From: a virus
Strand: one strand, 5' to 3'
Length of the DNA: 38,470 nt
Virus record (IMG/VR): IMGVR_UViG_3300007542_000064
Span: 1 to 38,470 of that record
Part shown: piece by piece, positions 33,904 to 38,470 of the stretch
Numbering within the stretch: position 1 is the first letter of the stretch
Layout of the letters: every line of letters begins with the position of its first letter
Program-made: the position numbers and the translations under genes
The notes under the pieces: generated by a model
What the model saw: only the letters and a program-made list of their open reading frames with translations
Databases searched by the model: none
What the model was told of the DNA's origin: nothing

Positions 33904-34554
33904 ATGGACACTTTCGAATACAAGGCAATTCAGGACGTCCTGTTGGACCTGCCGCAAGAGCGGATCACGGGCGACATCTTGCGTGGACGGGGACCACGAC
34001 GAGGCAACCTTGAGCGGCTTTTGCGCTATTGGCGCCCAATTATGAAGAAGCCGGGCGGATTCCGTAGATGTCGAGTGATCCTGAAAAACCATCCCGAGTT
34101 GTACCCCTTGAGCCGAATCTGCGCTTGGCTGCATCATGAGACCACCGGTCTGTGGCCAAACGAGGGTTGCCATCATCCGGGAATGAAAAACTGCAAGGGA
34201 AAACTGAAGAAACTCAAGAACTGGAGTGACGCAGACTTTTCTCGCCGAATGAAGAAGCGCTTCAAGAAAAACAAGAAGTCTCTTGACGGATATTGGATGG
34301 ACGAAGACGATGTGTTCTTCGGCGACTTCCCTGAACTTAAAAGCCTTGGGTACGAGGATGAAGTCAATCCCGTCGTGACCGAGATGGACTACAAGCATGC
34401 GTTCAGCGTGCTCGCCGATTTCATGGCAATGGAGCCCACGTTCACAAACTACCTGCGTGACTACAACAACTGGGAACTTGAAGTCGAGATGTCCGACGGA
34501 ACGCTCCTCCTCAATGAATTTACCCGAGACGACGACTGTAGTGAGTGTGCGTGA
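33904..34554 (+). CDS. Conserved-looking basic/acidic phage protein with Cys/His cluster
   Basis: A 216-residue protein from the ATG at 33904. The N-terminal half is basic, with LRGRGPRRGNLERLLRYWRP, Cys56, Cys73, and a Cys/His cluster (ICAWLHHETTGLWPNEGCHH, then Cys97) that could bind zinc. Lys/Arg-rich helices follow (MKKRFKKNKKS). The C-terminal third is acidic and ends DDDCSECA. It looks like a conserved head-region protein of large actinophages, but I know of no function. A GGGAAG before the start may be the ribosome site at short spacing; TAAACT just upstream may be a weak -10. Confidence 0.65.
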   Translation: MDTFEYKAIQDVLLDLPQERITGDILRGRGPRRGNLERLLRYWRPIMKKPGGFRRCRVILKNHPELYPLSRICAWLHHETTGLWPNEGCHHPGMKNCKGKLKKLKNWSDADFSRRMKKRFKKNKKSLDGYWMDEDDVFFGDFPELKSLGYEDEVNPVVTEMDYKHAFSVLADFMAMEPTFTNYLRDYNNWELEVEMSDGTLLLNEFTRDDDCSECA

Positions 34555-36515
34555 TGGTCGAAACCTACATTTACGAGAAAGACACCGGATGTGAGGCATG
34601 CCCAACAATCCGTGTTAAGCGAACCATACTTGTCGATCTTTCACGTAAATCAAACATCAGTTTTGTTCGCGGACATCGAGCCAACCGAGAAGAAATCGTC
34701 GAATACAAGGCTCTGGCACACAGAAGCGGAGTCATCCGCCGCTACAACGTCAAACGAGTAGGTGCTTTCGGATCCTCAAGTCGCATCGGTCAAGCGGCGC
34801 AAGCCATCGGGTCAATCATCACACCCGGAAACGTTTCTCCTTACAGGAGCCCCATCCGTTCAGGTATCGCCCGAGCCCTGACGCCCGGAGGCGGACGAGG
34901 AAGGCGGCCCGGACGCTCCAACCGCGCTGCCCGCTGCCCTGAGGGATACCAGTACGGTGGACGGTTCACCGACAACCAGTTGTCGACCTGTGGTGCAAAA
35001 CTTTTCGACCTTCCCGGACCGTTGGGGCGCGCAATTTCAGCCATCCAGCGTGCGTTCACCAGAACAAACATCACCGTCAACGAACCGCAAGGTCGCGCCA
35101 TTCGCGGCACCGCCGCAGGGAACGTCCTCGAATCACGGAAACCTCAGATCCCGCGAGTTCAACCGACAACCCTGCGATCCGACAGAGATAAGCAAACCTC
35201 CGAAATCATCAAGGCCATGGGTTCGACCAACGAACCAATCTCGCGCCTCATCCGCCGTGACGGCTTCGTCCTAGAACCAGTCGTCTCACCAAAAGTGCTT
35301 CGCACCATCCCCGACAACCGAGACATGGAAGACGCCACCTACGTGATGAGGTTGACCAGTGTTGACAACCTTGGCGGCGATGAACTCGGCCTGCTTTCCA
35401 ACACCGGTGTAACTAACGTCACATATGCGCTTAGCAACGGTTCGTACGTTGAGATCAAGAAAGTGCGGCCGCTTACCGTTGGAGAACGACGCAAACTTGG
35501 GCGCACGGTCAATAAGGCGATTGAAACCGATAACAGCAAGGATCCGGCTGCACGGTTGAAGTATCTGGCCGACGAGACCGGTGACGGGATGGAGTATCGA
35601 GAGAAACTTCCCAAGGGGAAGAATCTCCAGCAGATGCTTAAGGGTGGCAGGCCGCGCAAGGCGGTTGAGAAAGCGCCCGCTTCGGCTCCAGATGAGCGGC
35701 GCAACGTCATGACGGTTGATGCTGCGGCTGCGAAGATTCGCGCCGGAGAACCGCTTTCCAGCATTCCCCCGTCTGTTCTGCAACAGGCTCTCACCAAGGC
35801 CAACATTTTCCGTCGTCGCCGCAATGCGTTTGAAAGCACTGGCGGCAAGGGCTACACCCAGAGGGCGTCCAAGAATCCGAACGACCACTTGAACGTGGCG
35901 TTGGCCTCCGAAATCCAGCGATATATGGGTCTCGACGCCCCAGATGTCGGCATTTTTGGTGCAGGAGACAACAAGAAAGCACTTGTCGAGTTGCCAGAAT
36001 CCGTTATCGATGGTTCCACCGTTGACACCGGTTCGTCATTGTCGGATCTGAGCACCAATGACGTCGCAAAAATGCTGGTGTCTGACCTTGTTTCCGACAT
36101 CACTCAACGTCCAAGAAACAGTGTTGCCATCGTCAAAAAGGGCGACTCCGTCAAGCCAGTTCCTCTGGCCGTCGACAGCGAACTTACAGATTTGTCTGAA
36201 ATCAAGATTCGTGAACGCACAAAAGCGCAGATTAGAAAGTTCGGATCGGTCTCCGGCGAAGGCCTGTACAGCAAGTATTATAAAGAGTTGAAGGAGGAGC
36301 AGCGGCGTCTCATGCAGAAGCAAATCGCAGACCTTCTTCTGCGCGCCCGTCAATTCAATTTCACAAAATACCGGGATCGCCTTTACCGTGACGGCGAATT
36401 GTCGCAATCAGAAAAAACCCATCTAAACATTGTGGCTAAGATTATCGAAAACCGAATTGAAGTTCTTGGAAGCCAGCGCGAACAATTGATTAAGGCGCTC
36501 GGAGGTAACAAGTGA
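34554..36515 (+). CDS. Head-associated protein with Cys module and degenerate kinase-like domain
   Basis: A 653-residue protein whose ATG at 34554 overlaps the upstream stop (TGATG). Residues 1-120 are basic with CEACP near the N-terminus. The Cys module RCPEGYQYGGRFTDNQLSTC is at 127-146, with the same Cys spacing as in the giant protein. TLRSDR follows at about 205. Residues about 386-560 resemble PI3K/HipA-like kinase folds carried by phage head proteins: ALASEIQRYMGLDAPDVGIF, MLVSDLVSDI, a catalytic-loop-like QRPRNSVAIV (Asn522) and AVDSEL (Asp541). The catalytic DR pair is missing, so it is probably inactive or adapted. The C-terminus is long helix. Confidence 0.72.
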   Translation: MVETYIYEKDTGCEACPTIRVKRTILVDLSRKSNISFVRGHRANREEIVEYKALAHRSGVIRRYNVKRVGAFGSSSRIGQAAQAIGSIITPGNVSPYRSPIRSGIARALTPGGGRGRRPGRSNRAARCPEGYQYGGRFTDNQLSTCGAKLFDLPGPLGRAISAIQRAFTRTNITVNEPQGRAIRGTAAGNVLESRKPQIPRVQPTTLRSDRDKQTSEIIKAMGSTNEPISRLIRRDGFVLEPVVSPKVLRTIPDNRDMEDATYVMRLTSVDNLGGDELGLLSNTGVTNVTYALSNGSYVEIKKVRPLTVGERRKLGRTVNKAIETDNSKDPAARLKYLADETGDGMEYREKLPKGKNLQQMLKGGRPRKAVEKAPASAPDERRNVMTVDAAAAKIRAGEPLSSIPPSVLQQALTKANIFRRRRNAFESTGGKGYTQRASKNPNDHLNVALASEIQRYMGLDAPDVGIFGAGDNKKALVELPESVIDGSTVDTGSSLSDLSTNDVAKMLVSDLVSDITQRPRNSVAIVKKGDSVKPVPLAVDSELTDLSEIKIRERTKAQIRKFGSVSGEGLYSKYYKELKEEQRRLMQKQIADLLLRARQFNFTKYRDRLYRDGELSQSEKTHLNIVAKIIENRIEVLGSQREQLIKALGGNK

Positions 36516-38470
36516 AGCAGTATGCACTCGTAAAAGATGGCGTGACCGGCAAGACGTTCGGCATTGTCGTCAGGGACGGCATCACCGAAACCTGCTACGG
36601 AATCGGCGCCAAAGGTGAGGCGTGGGCCTCCGCCTACAACGAGATGCAAACCAAATCGCTTGAAGACGAATTGCCTTACGGCGTCGAAATTGGCGACTTC
36701 CGCGGAATGGCTCACTTTGAGCAGGTTTTGATCGAAGAAATGGCCGACGGAAACAAGGACGTTCGACTCCTTGATCGCGACCGTGTCCACATGGTGAAAT
36801 CCGAATACGGATATGGGACTTCACTTACCCCATCCGTTTTCGGACGACCACTCAACTCGTTCTCGCCGACCGGAGACATTGAGACGGTTGTTGAGTACAA
36901 AGTTCGATACTTCTTGAACTCCTCGGCCAAATCGTCAGTCATGGCAAAAGTTCGCCTTGAGCGCCTCGGAATTGACGCCGCCTCAATGAAGTTCAAGTCG
37001 CGCACAAACAACGAGTTCTTGGAAGAAGATCTCGAATACATGGCCCGCGGCAAGGGAAACTTGCGCCGTTCCGTGGTCAGCGTGTTCCGTGCAAAACAGG
37101 CAACGCGAGCCAATCACGACGGCTACGACCCCTCGCCGTTCGAGCCGGAAGTTAAAGCACTTGGCCCTCGTCTTGGTGGTGGACTTCGAGCCGCACCGAG
37201 GGGCATGTCGTTTGTCGACATCACTGGGCGAGTTGATGGTGACAACGACGGCATCGTGTTTGAGGGTGTTCCCGGCATGGAGCGCCCGATCATCCCGCGT
37301 TTCATGGTTCCCAAAAACATGGCGCGCCGGATTTCCGCACTTGTTGACGGGGACTCGATGGAAATCGAGAAGTCTCGCCGTGCCGGTAATTCGTCCGCCC
37401 GCATCGACGATGATCGTCTACAGGAATTGTTGGGTGACAATGCCCGGTTCGTCACCCGTCTGAACGGCGAAGGTCTTCGTTCTCGCCGCGGTCAGCGTCG
37501 TACGCAAGACCCGGATGCGGCTCAGGCCCGTACTCGCGATCGCAGGGCGCAAGAGTTCTTCGAGATGGACCGCGATCAACGTCGCGAATACCTTGCTCTG
37601 TCGCAAGAGGACCGACGTCGAAGCCTTGATGCTGCTGCCCGTGAACGGAGGGCTCAAGCGTTCTTCGCCATGAATCGCGATGAGCGTCGCGCGTTCTTTG
37701 CGTTGTCACCGGAAGAGCGTGATGCCGAAATTGATCGTCGTGTTGCTGAGGGCAGGCAGGCTCGACGCGATGCACGCCGTACCGACACTCCAGATGCACC
37801 AGACGATGAGGGCATGCGTTCACAGCGTCAATCTCAAAGGACTGACTGGACGGGCGATGGAAAGCCCGTCTATTTGCGGAATGATCCGCAGAGCGAGTTG
37901 GTCGCAAAGCGTCGCGATGAGTTTGGGCGCCTCGAAGAAATCTACAGGGACACCGAGACTGGAAAATTCTTTGGACGGCAAACGGGATTTTCTGATTACG
38001 ACACTGAAGGGGTTTCCATCCGTGATGGCGACAAACGGCAGTTCGACACAGCGGAAGAAGTTCAACGAGTCGCAGAAGCCGACAGTCTTTCGCAGTTCAA
38101 TGCGAGTAGTGGCATGCGTTCTCGCCGTACGGTTATTCCACGGCGTCAACCGGACGCACGTCTCGACGCAGACATTGACGAAGAGGTGGCTCGACGGCGC
38201 GAAGAGTTCCGTCAGTTCCAGATTGCTCGTGGCCTGAAGCCGGATGGTACAGGTGAGTCATCGCGTACCGCCAAGCGTCCTCCGATCTCCCAAGATCCGC
38301 ACCGGATTCGTCAGCGCGATATTGAAAATGCTCGGTTCCTTGACGATCCAGATAACTACGATTTCGCGCTTTCTGATTATCTTGCGACCAGCCCGATTTA
38401 TGGGATGCGTAGCCAGCGCGCTCAGGGCATGCGGATCATCAAGAATTGGGATGGGCCGGACCCGACAACC
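36512..38470 (+). CDS. Head-associated protein with EF-hand-like loop and Arg/Phe repeats (partial)
   Basis: The GTG at 36512 has GGAGG six bases upstream and overlaps the previous stop (GTGA). All 653 codons to the window edge are open and no stop is reached. Residues 1-230 are an unrecognised mixed domain (VKQYALVKDGVTGKTFGIVV...). The loop VDGDNDGIVFEG lies near 241-252, followed by 'MERP'. GLRSRR is at 321, then a 35-residue tandem repeat (345-414), then GMRSQR (434), GMRSRR (534) and GMRSQR (631). The rest is charged, Arg-rich and probably disordered or helical. It could continue into further domains beyond the window, like its larger neighbours. Confidence 0.75.
   Translation, partial: MKQYALVKDGVTGKTFGIVVRDGITETCYGIGAKGEAWASAYNEMQTKSLEDELPYGVEIGDFRGMAHFEQVLIEEMADGNKDVRLLDRDRVHMVKSEYGYGTSLTPSVFGRPLNSFSPTGDIETVVEYKVRYFLNSSAKSSVMAKVRLERLGIDAASMKFKSRTNNEFLEEDLEYMARGKGNLRRSVVSVFRAKQATRANHDGYDPSPFEPEVKALGPRLGGGLRAAPRGMSFVDITGRVDGDNDGIVFEGVPGMERPIIPRFMVPKNMARRISALVDGDSMEIEKSRRAGNSSARIDDDRLQELLGDNARFVTRLNGEGLRSRRGQRRTQDPDAAQARTRDRRAQEFFEMDRDQRREYLALSQEDRRRSLDAAARERRAQAFFAMNRDERRAFFALSPEERDAEIDRRVAEGRQARRDARRTDTPDAPDDEGMRSQRQSQRTDWTGDGKPVYLRNDPQSELVAKRRDEFGRLEEIYRDTETGKFFGRQTGFSDYDTEGVSIRDGDKRQFDTAEEVQRVAEADSLSQFNASSGMRSRRTVIPRRQPDARLDADIDEEVARRREEFRQFQIARGLKPDGTGESSRTAKRPPISQDPHRIRQRDIENARFLDDPDNYDFALSDYLATSPIYGMRSQRAQGMRIIKNWDGPDPTT
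37544..37753 (+). repeat. 35-residue tandem repeat (RRAQ.FF.M.RD.RR) in coding sequence
   Basis: Two adjacent 105-base units encode RRAQEFFEMDRDQRREYLAL... and RRAQAFFAMNRDERRAFFAL.... They share about half their residues, including the sub-pattern M-x-R-D-x-R-R-x-(F/Y)-x-A-L-S-x-E-(E/D)-R. The units are diverged at DNA level, so this is an old protein repeat rather than a slippage tract. Confidence 0.75.

Noticed and set aside
16886-38470. CRISPR array or DNA repeat family based on recurring GGCATGCG-type sequences
   Set aside because: The recurrence is at protein level (GMRS motif) with irregular spacing and variable flanks; it is not a DNA repeat array.
1-38470. tRNA genes, integrase, repressor or attachment site
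   Set aside because: No cloverleaf-like sequence, recombinase motif or lysogeny gene was seen in the short intergenic gaps or coding regions.

Overview
The window is part of the genome of a large tailed phage with a contractile tail (myovirus morphology). A tail sheath, tail tube, tape measure, contractile-type neck genes, large terminase, HK97-type portal and prohead protease are all recognisable. An actinobacterial host is likely but not proven. The support is the HGT..GY..GCRC..C protein, ThyX, tail chaperones of the actinophage type and several start codons that look leaderless. No integrase, repressor, tRNA or CRISPR array was seen. No lysis gene was recognised, and no recognisable major capsid protein is present; the capsid gene probably lies to the right of the window.

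Left arm, minus strand, about 14.5 kb down to 1. Read in the direction of transcription it starts with the large terminase. A compact DNA recombination and nucleotide module follows: an unknown protein, a Rad52-like annealing protein, a Cas4/RecB-like nuclease, a coiled-coil protein, HNH, a RuvC-like resolvase, a helical protein, ParB-like, ThyX, an HTH protein, a PAPS-reductase-like protein and a second ParB-like protein. The virion neck and tail come next: an Arg-rich peptide, head-tail connector, gpG/gp10-like tail completion, putative tail terminator, two small proteins, sheath, tube, a terminator hairpin, tail assembly chaperone with a -1 frameshift extension, and the N-terminus of the tape measure protein. 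Most junctions are 1-11 base stop/start overlaps, so translation is probably coupled.

Right arm, plus strand, 14.6 kb to the end. It begins with a small membrane protein and the portal. A very large set of head-associated proteins follows: a 1641-residue prohead protease fusion, an acidic Cys-rich protein with PepSY-like repeats, a 2444-residue protein with an HEMGH zincin and a C-terminal ADP-ribosyltransferase-like domain, a 68-residue protein, an 823-residue protein with a second HEMGH zincin, two small proteins, a 653-residue protein with a degenerate kinase-like domain, and a partial protein of at least 653 residues with Arg/Phe-rich tandem repeats. About 7,100 residues are encoded between the portal and the window end.

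The most unusual signal is a set of short protein motifs that recur in otherwise dissimilar right-arm proteins: G[M/L]RS-x-[R/K] (12 strict copies), an EF-hand-like DxDxDG..V.[E/D]G loop (4 copies, one of them in the tail arm), and an RCPxG...FTD...C module (2 copies). They suggest shared processing, folding or capsid-targeting signals for a multi-domain cargo set that may be matured by the encoded protease. DNA-level points of interest are a tandem palindromic operator-like repeat before the protease gene and a recurring TAnnnT-6/7 nt-ATG start context.
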